Shown here: positions 36,575-44,430 of the stretch, one piece after another
Layout: each line of letters starts with the position of its first letter
Position numbering within the stretch: position 1 is the stretch's first letter
Assembly (NCBI GenBank): GCA_022842185.1
Contig: JALHQB010000021.1
Location: forward strand, 1 to 60,861
Direction of reading: 5' to 3'
DNA length: 60,861 nucleotides
Origin: Acetobacteraceae bacterium
GTDB taxonomy: Bacteria > Pseudomonadota > Alphaproteobacteria > Acetobacterales > Acetobacteraceae
The notes under the pieces: model-generated
What the model was told of the DNA's origin: nothing
Seen by the model: the letters and a program-made list of their open reading frames with translations, nothing else
The model's database searches: none
Translations under genes and position numbers: made by a program

Positions 36575-37747
36575 TCAATGCCGCACTGGCGGGAGCGAGC
36601 GATACAGTTCCACCAACCGGGCCGCCTCAGCCTCCCAGGCGAAATCATCCCGGGCCGCGCGCCAGCCCGCTTCGCCCAATGCCGCGCGGCGTGTCGGATC
36701 GGTCAGGGTCGTGACCGCCGCGGCAACCGAATCGACATCGCCGCTATCCACCAGCAGCCCGCACCCGGCCCGCCGCACCACGGCTGCCACCTCCTCGGCG
36801 AAGTCCGGCGCGATCACCGGCACCCCGGCCGCCATGGCGTCGAACAGCTTGTGCGGCAGCGCCAGGCGGTGGTTCTCCTCGCCGCGCTGGAACAACACCA
36901 GCGCCACGTCGCAATCGTGCAGCCGCCGCAATGCCTCATCCTGCGGCAGCCACCCGGTCACCTCGATCCGGTCCGCCAGGCCCATGGCGGCGGCCTGCGT
37001 GGCGAATGCCGCCTCGCTGCCATCGGTGAACCGCCCGATCAGCAGCAACCTCGTGTCCGGACGTGATCGCGCCAGGACCTCCAGCATGCAGGGCCAGCCC
37101 CGCGCCCGGGTGATGGCACCCAGATGCCCCAGCACCAGCGGGCCTGGTCGATGGTCGCGCGGCGGCTGGACCGGTGCGGGCGCGTAGTTTCGCACCGCGA
37201 CGATCCGCGCGCCGCGGAACGTGCCATCCAGCCCATCCTTGGCCACCACCACCGCATCGGCGGCGCGGCCCATCACGCGGCAAGCCGTCGCGATGGCCGC
37301 GCGCACCACTGGCCGCAGCATGCCCGGCAGCCGCGCATCCAAACGCGACGGATAGTGTTCGTGCACGTCGAGCACCACGCGCGCGCCACTCCGCCACGAC
37401 GCGACCAGCGCCGCCAACCAGGCATCGGGTTCCGACGCATGGATCACCGCCGGGTGCTGTGCCGCCGCGCGCCGCGCCAGCGCCCACAGGCCGAGAATGC
37501 GGCTGAGCCGGTGCGTGACGATCTCGACGCCGTCGATCCGGGCCGCCGCGGCACCCGGGCACAGATGGACCACGCGCCAGCCGGCGGCGGCGAGGGCCGC
37601 ACCTTCCTTGCGGACCACGCGGATATCCCCGGGCGGATGCGCGGCGGACAGCAGCAGCACCGGCCGTGGCCGGGCCATGCCCGTCGGTCCGGCGGCAACC
37701 CCGGCCTGGAAGAACAACCGCGCAACAACGCCATCAGCGCCGCTCAT
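36575..37747 (-). CDS. GT4-family glycosyltransferase
   Basis: 390 aa. The Rossmann N-domain reads VLLLSAAHPPGDIRVVRKEG, and the GT-B C-domain has RLLLIGRFTDGSEAAFATQA, VTGWLPQDEALRRLHDCDVALV, and the donor-binding segment LPHKLFDAMAAGVPVIAPDF. The usual E-x7-E motif is shortened to H-K-L-F-D. It would add one sugar to the growing lipid-linked unit on the cytoplasmic face. Start 37747 overlaps the WecB stop by 4 bp and has GAGGTG upstream; an internal ATG at 37677-37679 is the alternative. Confidence 0.88.
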   Translation of the reverse strand: MSGADGVVARLFFQAGVAAGPTGMARPRPVLLLSAAHPPGDIRVVRKEGAALAAAGWRVVHLCPGAAAARIDGVEIVTHRLSRILGLWALARRAAAQHPAVIHASEPDAWLAALVASWRSGARVVLDVHEHYPSRLDARLPGMLRPVVRAAIATACRVMGRAADAVVVAKDGLDGTFRGARIVAVRNYAPAPVQPPRDHRPGPLVLGHLGAITRARGWPCMLEVLARSRPDTRLLLIGRFTDGSEAAFATQAAAMGLADRIEVTGWLPQDEALRRLHDCDVALVLFQRGEENHRLALPHKLFDAMAAGVPVIAPDFAEEVAAVVRRAGCGLLVDSGDVDSVAAAVTTLTDPTRRAALGEAGWRAARDDFAWEAEAARLVELYRSLPPVRH

Positions 37748-38817
37748 GCCGCCAGCACCTCGGCAAGGTGCGCGCGCATGCGCTGCCCCGCCTGACCATC
37801 CCACAGGGGTATGGGTCGCCCGCGACCGGGTGGGTCAAGCACGGCACTGGACAGGCCCTCGGGCGTGACCAGGCGATTGCCCCCGGCCGCGACCGTGGCG
37901 GGCCGCTCGGTGGACCGCCGCAACGTCAGGCAGGGCAGGCCGATCGCCGAGGCTTCCTCCTGCACGCCGCCACTGTCGGTGGCGACCAGCCGAGCATTCG
38001 CCATCAGCGCCAGGAAATCGAGGTAGCGCAACGGCGGCAGCATGATCACCCCATGCGGTGGCGGGCAGGCGAAGTCCCGCATGCGGGCGGCGGTACGCGG
38101 ATGCACCGGCCAGGCAAGCGTCAGGTGCCGCGCCGCGGCCGCCAGCCCCCACATCATGCTGTTCAATGCCCGCGGTTCGTCCACATTCGCGGGCCGGTGC
38201 AAGGTGACGACTCCATAGGCCCCAGGCACCAGCCCCTGCGGCAACGGCCGCCGCGCGGCTTCCGGCAGATGGCGCAGCACCGAATCCACCATGGCATTGC
38301 CCACCGCGCGAACGCGCTCCCCGCCGAAGCCGTCGGCAACCAGGCGCATCGCCGCATCGCGATCCGGCGCCCACAGCAGATCGCTGATCGCATCCAGGGC
38401 GCGCCGGTTCACGTCCTCGGGCATGTCGCGGTCTTCGCAGCGCAGCCCGGCTTCCAGATGTGCCACCCGGATGCCCATCTTGCGCGCCGCAAGCCCCGCC
38501 GCCAGCGCCCCGTCGACATCGCCCGCCACCACCACCAAGGCAGGCCGCCGCTTCTGCCACACGGCCTCGGCGGCGATCATGGTCCGCCCGGTCAGTTCGG
38601 CATGGCTGCCACCGGAGACGCCAAGCGAAATCTCCGGCGCCGGCAGCCGCAGATCCTCGAGCAGATCGCCGAACATCGCCGCGTCGTGGTGTTGGCCGGT
38701 GTGCAGCAACAGCGGCTTGCAGATAGGCTCGCCTTCGGCCAGCGCGTGCCACAGCGCGGCAAGCTTCGGCAGGTTCGGACGCGCCGCCGCGACCAGGTGG
38801 ACTTCCGGCAGGATCAT
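37744..38817 (-). CDS. wecB: UDP-N-acetylglucosamine 2-epimerase (non-hydrolysing, WecB)
   Basis: 357 aa GT-B-fold enzyme interconverting UDP-GlcNAc and UDP-ManNAc. Motifs: LLLHTGQHHDAAMFGDLLE, VVVAGDVDGALAAGLAARKM (GDT-type loop with Val for Thr), VAHLEAGLRCEDRDMPEDVN, RPANVDEP, and LVATDSGGVQEEASAIGLPC with the E-E pair. It supplies ManNAc units to the polysaccharide. Both ends overlap neighbours by 4 bp, so the four genes from the DegT aminotransferase to the GT4 gene are tightly coupled. Confidence 0.93.
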   Translation of the reverse strand: MILPEVHLVAAARPNLPKLAALWHALAEGEPICKPLLLHTGQHHDAAMFGDLLEDLRLPAPEISLGVSGGSHAELTGRTMIAAEAVWQKRRPALVVVAGDVDGALAAGLAARKMGIRVAHLEAGLRCEDRDMPEDVNRRALDAISDLLWAPDRDAAMRLVADGFGGERVRAVGNAMVDSVLRHLPEAARRPLPQGLVPGAYGVVTLHRPANVDEPRALNSMMWGLAAAARHLTLAWPVHPRTAARMRDFACPPPHGVIMLPPLRYLDFLALMANARLVATDSGGVQEEASAIGLPCLTLRRSTERPATVAAGGNRLVTPEGLSSAVLDPPGRGRPIPLWDGQAGQRMRAHLAEVLAA

Positions 38818-40088
38818 CGCAGGGCCGCTCCATCAAGCCGGGTCATGACGCCGCCCGAGACCGCAGCATCGCGGGCGGCGCCTTCGGCCACGGCGCAGAA
38901 CTGTGCCGCCAGCAGGCGCCGGTCCCAGTGCATCACCGCCTGACGGCGTCCGGCCGCTCCCATCGCCTCGCGTAGCACGGCACTGGCCGCCAGCCGCGCC
39001 AGTGCATCCGCCAAGGCCACCGGATCGCCAGGCGGCACCGCAATGCCGCAGGGGCCCTCCGCGACGATGCGCGCCGCCCGGCCAGGCTGGTTGGTCACCA
39101 CCGGCCGCCCGGATGCGAGGCCATCCATCAGCTTGTTGGGCGATGTCCATTCGGCGAAGGCCGGCACATCCGCCAGCAGGTGCAAGACGATCTGGCAGCC
39201 GGCGTGCAACCGACCGATCGCCGGGCGCGGCATCGGGTCCAGGAAGGTGACGTTGTCCAGCCCTTCGGCCTGCGCGCGGGCCAGCAGCGCAGGCTTTTCG
39301 GACCCGTCGCCGACAAGCAGGATCCGCAGTCGGTAATCCCCCCGCGCGCGCAGGATCGCCGCGGCATCGAGCAACGCATGCAGCCCGTTCGCCCGGCCAT
39401 GGGCGCCGGCATAGACCGCGAGGCATTCATGCGATCCCGCATCGCCCGGCCGCCATCCGTGGATATGCGGTCCGAACAGGCCGAGGTCACTGCCATTCGG
39501 CACCACATGCACGCGCTGCGGGTTCGCCCCATGCGCGACAGCAGTGGCCGCAATGCCATCCGACAGCGCGATCACGGCCGCCGCCCGGCGGCAGGCGGCA
39601 TCGGCCAGCCGATCCATTGCGGCGAGCACGACTCCCGGCACGCCACCCATCGCGCGTGGCAGCTCAGGCCAGGGGTCGCGTATCTCGAAAACGAAAGGCG
39701 TGCCCCGCAGCCCCCGCGCCACCAGCGCCGGCAGCGCCACGGTCAGAGGCGTGGATGAAGCGACCACCAGGTCGAAGCGCCGCGACAACGCCAGGCGGGT
39801 GGCCGCCGCGGCGTAGCGCAGGAAGGCCGCGCTGCGTGCCCGCAATCCCATGGCATTGCCGCAGGGGATAGCGAATTCGACGACCTCGACCCCCGCCACA
39901 CGGCCCGAGCGCCGGCCCTTGCGGAACGGGCCGCCGAGACCTGTCGAGGCGCCATCATAGCGGCCGCAGGCGATGGTCACGGCATGGCCGCGGGCTGCCA
40001 AGGCCTGGGCCATGCCGTGGCTGCGCGTGCCCGTGCTGCCCCCCGGCGAGGAATAGTGCTGATGCAGATACAGGATGCGCAGCGTCAT
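38814..40088 (-). CDS. GT4-family glycosyltransferase, WbuB-like
   Basis: 424 aa. The start ILYLHQHYSSPGGSTGTRSH and the segment FEIRDPWPELPRAMG are typical of WbuB-like enzymes, often FucNAc or GlcNAc transferases. GT-B C-domain: RILLVGDGSEKPALLARAQA, VTFLDPMPRPAIGRLHAGCQ, and SPNKLMDGLASGRPVVTN. It acts on the lipid-linked acceptor at the inner membrane. The ATG at 40086-40088 overlaps the aminotransferase stop; the next gene overlaps in the same way. Confidence 0.9.
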   Translation of the reverse strand: MTLRILYLHQHYSSPGGSTGTRSHGMAQALAARGHAVTIACGRYDGASTGLGGPFRKGRRSGRVAGVEVVEFAIPCGNAMGLRARSAAFLRYAAAATRLALSRRFDLVVASSTPLTVALPALVARGLRGTPFVFEIRDPWPELPRAMGGVPGVVLAAMDRLADAACRRAAAVIALSDGIAATAVAHGANPQRVHVVPNGSDLGLFGPHIHGWRPGDAGSHECLAVYAGAHGRANGLHALLDAAAILRARGDYRLRILLVGDGSEKPALLARAQAEGLDNVTFLDPMPRPAIGRLHAGCQIVLHLLADVPAFAEWTSPNKLMDGLASGRPVVTNQPGRAARIVAEGPCGIAVPPGDPVALADALARLAASAVLREAMGAAGRRQAVMHWDRRLLAAQFCAVAEGAARDAAVSGGVMTRLDGAALR

Positions 40089-41278
40089 GCCCGGCACGCC
40101 CCTCGGATGGTGGCGATGACGCGATCCTGGTCGGCCTCGGCCATGCCGGTGCCCGATGGCAGGCACAGGCCGCGCGCGAACAGGGCTGCCGCGATGGCGC
40201 CGCCGGCGCGCGGGGCGTCCCGGAACACCGGCTGGTCCGGCAAGGGTTTCCACATTGGGCGGCTTTCGATCCCGGCGAGGTCGAGCGCCTGGCGCAGCAT
40301 CTCCCGGTCGGCGCCGAAGCGGGCCGGGTCCACCAGGATGCCGGTCAGCCACCGCGTGGACATTCCCCAGGACGCTTCCGGCATGAAGCTGATGCCGGGC
40401 AGGTCCGACAATGCGGCACGGTAGCGGTCGAAGATGGCCCGGCGCGCTGCGACCCGCGCCCCCAGGGCAGCCAGCTGCGTGGTGCCGAACGCCGCCAGCA
40501 GCGAGGAAAGCCCATAGGAATGGCCTGTTGCGGTGTGCTGGTAATGCGGCGCCGGATCCTTGGCCTGGTGAGCCAGATGCCGCGCCCGCGCGACATACAG
40601 CGGGTCGTCAGACGCCAGCGCCCCGCCACCCCCGGCCGTGACGATCTTGTTGCCGTTGAAGGACAGCGCGGCGATACGTGCCCCGCGCCCGGCATGGCGC
40701 CCGCGGATGGTTGCCCCAAGTCCCTCGGCGCTGTCGCTGACGACCGGCACGTCCCACGGCCTGCAGGCATCGAGGATGGCGTCGAGCTCCGCGCTCTGCC
40801 CGTAGATGTCCACCGCGACGACCGCGCGCGGCAGCCGCCCGCGCCGCGCCGCCGCGCGCAATTCATGTCGCAGCAGATGAGGGTCGAGCGTCCAGCAGGC
40901 CGGGTCGACATCCAGGAAACGCGGGACAGCGCCCATCTGCACGGCGGGCGCTACGGTCGCGATGAAGGTGAAGCCCGGTGCCCAGACCTCATCCCCCGCC
41001 GCGATGTCCAGCACGCGGAAGGCCAGGTGCAGCGCCGCCGTGCCCGATGCGGTGGCGAGCACATGCCGGAAGCCCGTGGCGGCCGCGATGGCGGCCTCGA
41101 ACGTCGCGATGGCGGGCCCCGCGGGCGCAACCCAGCCGCTGTCCAGGACCGATTGCAGTGCCGCAGCCTCATGCCCCGTCAGATGCGGCGGTGAAAGGTG
41201 GATCCGTTGGGGCGGCACCGCGGCGGCAAGGCCGGGATGCGAACGAGCGGCCGGACGAAGGGGCGCGAAGAATGTCAC
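40085..41278 (-). CDS. DegT/DnrJ/EryC1/StrS aminotransferase (PglE/PseC-like)
   Basis: About 397 aa PLP enzyme. The internal aldimine Lys is in SFNGNKIVTAGGGGALAS; LSPPHLTGHEAAALQSVLDS and GSGTAAL-type TASGTAALHLAFRVLDIAAG are family motifs. Such enzymes aminate 4-keto sugars, here most likely the product of the WbpM-type dehydratase, giving a UDP-4-amino-4,6-dideoxyhexose. The start is weak: GTG at 41276-41278, or TTG one codon upstream, with no clear Shine-Dalgarno site. It starts 26 bases after the sugar transferase stop. Confidence 0.9.
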   Translation of the reverse strand: MTFFAPLRPAARSHPGLAAAVPPQRIHLSPPHLTGHEAAALQSVLDSGWVAPAGPAIATFEAAIAAATGFRHVLATASGTAALHLAFRVLDIAAGDEVWAPGFTFIATVAPAVQMGAVPRFLDVDPACWTLDPHLLRHELRAAARRGRLPRAVVAVDIYGQSAELDAILDACRPWDVPVVSDSAEGLGATIRGRHAGRGARIAALSFNGNKIVTAGGGGALASDDPLYVARARHLAHQAKDPAPHYQHTATGHSYGLSSLLAAFGTTQLAALGARVAARRAIFDRYRAALSDLPGISFMPEASWGMSTRWLTGILVDPARFGADREMLRQALDLAGIESRPMWKPLPDQPVFRDAPRAGGAIAAALFARGLCLPSGTGMAEADQDRVIATIRGACRA

Positions 41279-41306
41279 CAAAAGACGTTATTTGATGAAT
41301 CTAAAA

Positions 41307-41909
41307 TCAACCAGAGGTTATATTGCTTTTTTTGAAGGTCGGCATCGATGCGTGCCCCGGGGCCGTCGCCCCCCGCCCGGTCACAGCAAGTGCAGCGCAC
41401 TGCGCCAACAGGCGCAGGTCTCGGGCGAAGCGCGGCGCGGTTGACGCATAGATCGCATCAGCCTCCAGCCGTGCATCCCACGGCACCGCATTTCGCCCGG
41501 CCGCCTGCGCCAGCCCGGCCAAACCCGGACGGACCGACAGCCGCAGCGCCTGGCGGGCGGAATACCGCACGCCATATTCGATCGGCAGCGGGCGCGGGCC
41601 GACAAGCGACATCTCCCCCCGCAGGACGTGAAACAACTGGGGAAGTTCATCGACGGCCGATGCCCGCAGCCGTCGCCCGATCCTCGTCATGCGCGCCGCA
41701 TCCTCGCCGGGGCCTGCCCGCAGGGTGCGGAATTTCACCAAGGTGAAGGGCGCCCCGTGCCGGCCAGCCCGCACCTGCCGGAACAGCACGGGTCGGCCGA
41801 GCGCGACCCGTACGACCAGCGCGACGGCCAGCATCACCGGCGCCAGCGCTGCGATCAGCAGCGCCGCGGCGATGATGTCAAAGCTGCGCTTGCCGAAGCG
41901 CGGGTACAT
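41307..41909 (-). CDS. Monotopic phosphoglycosyl transferase (PglC-like sugar transferase)
   Basis: 200 aa, the minimal catalytic form of the bacterial sugar transferase family. KRSFDIIAAALLIAALAPVM is the re-entrant membrane helix; FRTLR, DELPQLFHVLRGEMSLVGPRPL holds the catalytic D-E and PRP, and VRPGLAGLAQAAGRN closes the domain. It moves a phospho-sugar from a UDP-sugar to undecaprenyl phosphate, starting the repeat unit. The start at 41907-41909 overlaps the polymerase gene end by 32 bp. A second, unrelated initiating enzyme is at 51923-52981. Confidence 0.92.
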   Translation of the reverse strand: MYPRFGKRSFDIIAAALLIAALAPVMLAVALVVRVALGRPVLFRQVRAGRHGAPFTLVKFRTLRAGPGEDAARMTRIGRRLRASAVDELPQLFHVLRGEMSLVGPRPLPIEYGVRYSARQALRLSVRPGLAGLAQAAGRNAVPWDARLEADAIYASTAPRFARDLRLLAQCAALAVTGRGATAPGHASMPTFKKSNITSG

Positions 41910-43104
41910 GTCGTGGTGCCGCTGCAACGCCCAGCCCAAGCGTCAGCCCGAGCGCAAACCAGGCCATGCGATTGCCAAGGTCTGTCGAGACCATGATCGA
42001 AAGTGCCATCGGAAGCGCCAGCGCGGCCACCCGAGCCGCGCGTCCTGCTCCGGTCCGCGCGCCCAGGACCAGGGCTGCCGCGCCGCCGCCACCGAAGGCC
42101 AGCAGCCACAGAAGCAGCCCTGGCAGGCCGCCCTCGGCCAGCGCCTCCAGCAGGTGATTGTGCGGATACAGCCCGCGCCGTTCCCCATGCCCGGCCGCGA
42201 TGGTGAAGCCGCCAGTGCCCAGGCCCCATGGCAGGGCTGCACCGCCCTGTTCCGTTGCCGCGCGCCACAAGGGCAGACGGCCGGAGGATTGCGCCACCTC
42301 TCCCTCAGAAAGACGTTCGAGCGTCCGCAACCCCGCCGCCAGGGAAGGGTCCGATTGCACCACCGCGATGGCCGCCGCCGCGCCGACCAGCACCGCGCCG
42401 GGCCAAAGCAGGGCCAGGCCTCGCAGGCCCGACCGCCAAAGCACGATGGCCGGCGCCACCGACAAGGCGAGGGCGAGCGCCGCAAACGCCGCCCGGCCAC
42501 CGGGCATGAGCGCCGCCGCCGCCAGCAACGCCGTCACACCAAGCCAACCGCCACCGGCCATGATACCGCGCGCTTCCGCCGCGCGGATCGCCGCCAGTGC
42601 CGCTGCCGAGGCGATCGCCAGGCCCGCGATCTGGTACTGCACCCGCACCTGGTCAGGGCTGGAACCCGGCAGTCCGCCCAGCACGACACGGTCGGTCGCC
42701 AGGCCCCAGGCAATGGCGGCCGCGACGAACATGCCGATCACCAGGGTCGCATCGGCGCAACGTGCCAGCGCCCGGGGCTGCGCCACCACCGCGATGCCCG
42801 CCGCCAGCATTGCCGGGCCGACAAGCACGACATCCGGCAGTTTGACGGCGAGGATACTGCGCGACGGACTCCACGCCCCGGCGAGCACCATCCACAGCCA
42901 CAGCGCCCCACAGGCGGCGAGCGGCAACCCCAGAAGAGCATCCACACGCCAGTCATGGCCCGCGACGAGCAAAACCAGAGCGGCCAGCAGGCCGATCGCC
43001 GCGACGGCGGTCAGGTCGAACGGCAAGGCGGCGCCCAGGGGGGTCGATTTCAACGCGCCGGCGAAGTGGAGAATCGCGGCGAGGATGCCTGTCAGTGCGA
43101 TCAT
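41878..43104 (-). CDS. O-antigen ligase/polymerase family protein (Wzy-like)
   Basis: 408 aa with about 11 helices. The Wzy_C-type motif is RRGLYPHNHLLEALAEGGLP in the last large periplasmic loop, preceded by R-L-P-L-W-R-A-A. It polymerises lipid-linked repeat units in the periplasm, or joins them to an acceptor. The ATG at 43102-43104 was chosen; an earlier in-frame ATG would begin inside the family-1 repeat (EGQRPSNLR). First gene of the downstream block, separated from the Wzz-like gene by a 402 bp gap with a repeat. Confidence 0.88.
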   Translation of the reverse strand: MIALTGILAAILHFAGALKSTPLGAALPFDLTAVAAIGLLAALVLLVAGHDWRVDALLGLPLAACGALWLWMVLAGAWSPSRSILAVKLPDVVLVGPAMLAAGIAVVAQPRALARCADATLVIGMFVAAAIAWGLATDRVVLGGLPGSSPDQVRVQYQIAGLAIASAAALAAIRAAEARGIMAGGGWLGVTALLAAAALMPGGRAAFAALALALSVAPAIVLWRSGLRGLALLWPGAVLVGAAAAIAVVQSDPSLAAGLRTLERLSEGEVAQSSGRLPLWRAATEQGGAALPWGLGTGGFTIAAGHGERRGLYPHNHLLEALAEGGLPGLLLWLLAFGGGGAAALVLGARTGAGRAARVAALALPMALSIMVSTDLGNRMAWFALGLTLGLGVAAAPRHVPALRQAQL

Positions 43105-43506
43105 TGTCGGGGCGCAGGGCGGGAGCGGCCGGGCGGAGGCCGCGCGAAGGTTGGAGGGGCGCTGCCCCTCCAAACCACCCCGCCAGGAGGCGACGGCCTC
43201 CTGGACCGCGGGGATTTGGCGCCGTGCCGGCGGGCGGCCCCAAAGTCGAGGTTTCCAAAGGCCTTAAGCCTTTGGTGGGGTGAGGTTCGGAGAGGGGCAA
43301 AGCCCCTTTCCGACGCGCCACGCCATCCCGAATTCGCGCCTGTGACCCGCCGTCCTTCCCGGCAACGTCGCCAACAGCTGCGGGGCCTTCGGGATCCCGG
43401 TCCATGGCTCCGAGCACCAGCGCAGGCGCCGCCTGCGCTAAAGAACGTCGCTCGGCGTGGCGAGGCGGCAACGCAGCATTCTTGCGATGGGTCTGGCCTC
43501 TGCCGG
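43105..43506. other. 402 bp gap between Wzy-like and Wzz-like genes
   Basis: Mostly filled by the complete family-1 repeat (43149-43312). The rest (43313-43506) shows no credible gene. The repeat may separate two transcripts of the polysaccharide locus or attenuate read-through, which is inference. Confidence 0.5.
43149..43312. repeat. Family-1 repeat, complete two-arm copy
   Basis: Arm A: GGAGGGGC-GCTGCCCCTCC, AAACCACCCCGCCAGG and the paired AGGCG...CCT stem. Arm B: CCAAAGG-CCTTAAG-CCTTTGG, GGGGTGAGG, then GGAGAGGGGC/GCCCCTTTCC. Both arms are nearly identical to 3088-3314, but the spacer is shorter (about 45 instead of 100 bp) and unrelated in sequence. Confidence 0.85.
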
Positions 43507-44430
43507 TCAGTCCGCATTGGCCATCCCTGGCCGCGGAGGGTGCGGCGGAAGTTCCGGTTCCTGTCTCTCCCGTGATCTCGAGTTTGCGACCATGGGCGCC
43601 TTCGGATCGAACCGCGTCAACAGGAGCGCGACCGCCCCGAGCAGGACGGCCATCGGCACCGCGACCATCAGCAACGCGATCAGCAAGGGGCGATTGGGCA
43701 GGGATGGTCGAGCCTCGACCATGGGGGCGGAGACCAGGCGCGCGGCCACCACCTCATCCGCCGCGACCACGAGGCCGGCGCGTTGCTGCTGCGCCAACAA
43801 TTCATACAGGCTGTTGCGCAGGAACATGTCGTTCTCCCGCGCGATGCGACGCTCCAGCGCGGTGACGCGGCGGCCAGCCTGTTCGGCGAGGTCAGCGCGC
43901 ACCTTCGCCTCGGCAAAGCGGTGCAGGCGACGCAGCACGTCGAGTGCCAGGGCCGGGTTCTCCTGGGCGATTTCCAGCGTCCAGGTCACCGAAGCCAGGG
44001 ATTGCGTCACCGCGAGGTTGCGCGTCAGCCAGTCCAGCACGTCATCGGAATCGGCAGCGCGGTCGGCGCCGAACACGGCGCGCAACGCCCCGCCCGCGCC
44101 GCCACGCCGGCGTTGCGTCAAGGCATCGCCAATCGCCGTGTCGCGTACCAGCATCACCGCCGCCTCGGGCGATCGCAGCGCGCCGAGATAGACCGCGAAG
44201 TTGCCGCTCGGGCGCGTGTCGAGCAGCCCGGCCGGTGCGAAGGGCGATGGCGACAGCAGGGTCGAGACGGCGAAGGACGTGGTCTCCGCCGGCGCGACCA
44301 CCGCCTGCGCGACATGCGCCCGCGGCATCGCCAGCACCACCGCCACGCCAGCGACCCACAGCACCGCCGCCACGCCAAGCAGCCGCCAGCGCCGGCGCCA
44401 CAGCCCGGACAGGAGCAGCGGCAAAGGCAT
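43507..44430 (-). CDS. Wzz-like chain-length regulator (no kinase domain)
   Basis: 307 aa. Two membrane helices (about 16-34 and 255-275) flank a periplasmic helical region (VRADLAEQAGRRVTALERRIARENDM, a likely coiled coil). The C-terminal tail after helix 2 is short (RFDPKAPMVANSRSRERQEP) with no P-loop kinase and no Tyr cluster. It would set the chain length of the polymer with the Wzy-like protein. The start ATG shares one base with the heparinase-like gene stop. Confidence 0.82.
   Translation of the reverse strand: MPLPLLLSGLWRRRWRLLGVAAVLWVAGVAVVLAMPRAHVAQAVVAPAETTSFAVSTLLSPSPFAPAGLLDTRPSGNFAVYLGALRSPEAAVMLVRDTAIGDALTQRRRGGAGGALRAVFGADRAADSDDVLDWLTRNLAVTQSLASVTWTLEIAQENPALALDVLRRLHRFAEAKVRADLAEQAGRRVTALERRIARENDMFLRNSLYELLAQQQRAGLVVAADEVVAARLVSAPMVEARPSLPNRPLLIALLMVAVPMAVLLGAVALLLTRFDPKAPMVANSRSRERQEPELPPHPPRPGMANAD

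Noticed and set aside
43105..43173. Longer start of the Wzy-like gene inside the family-1 repeat
   Set aside because: Residues EGQRPSNLR come from the repeat hairpin; the ATG at 43104 fits the first membrane helix.
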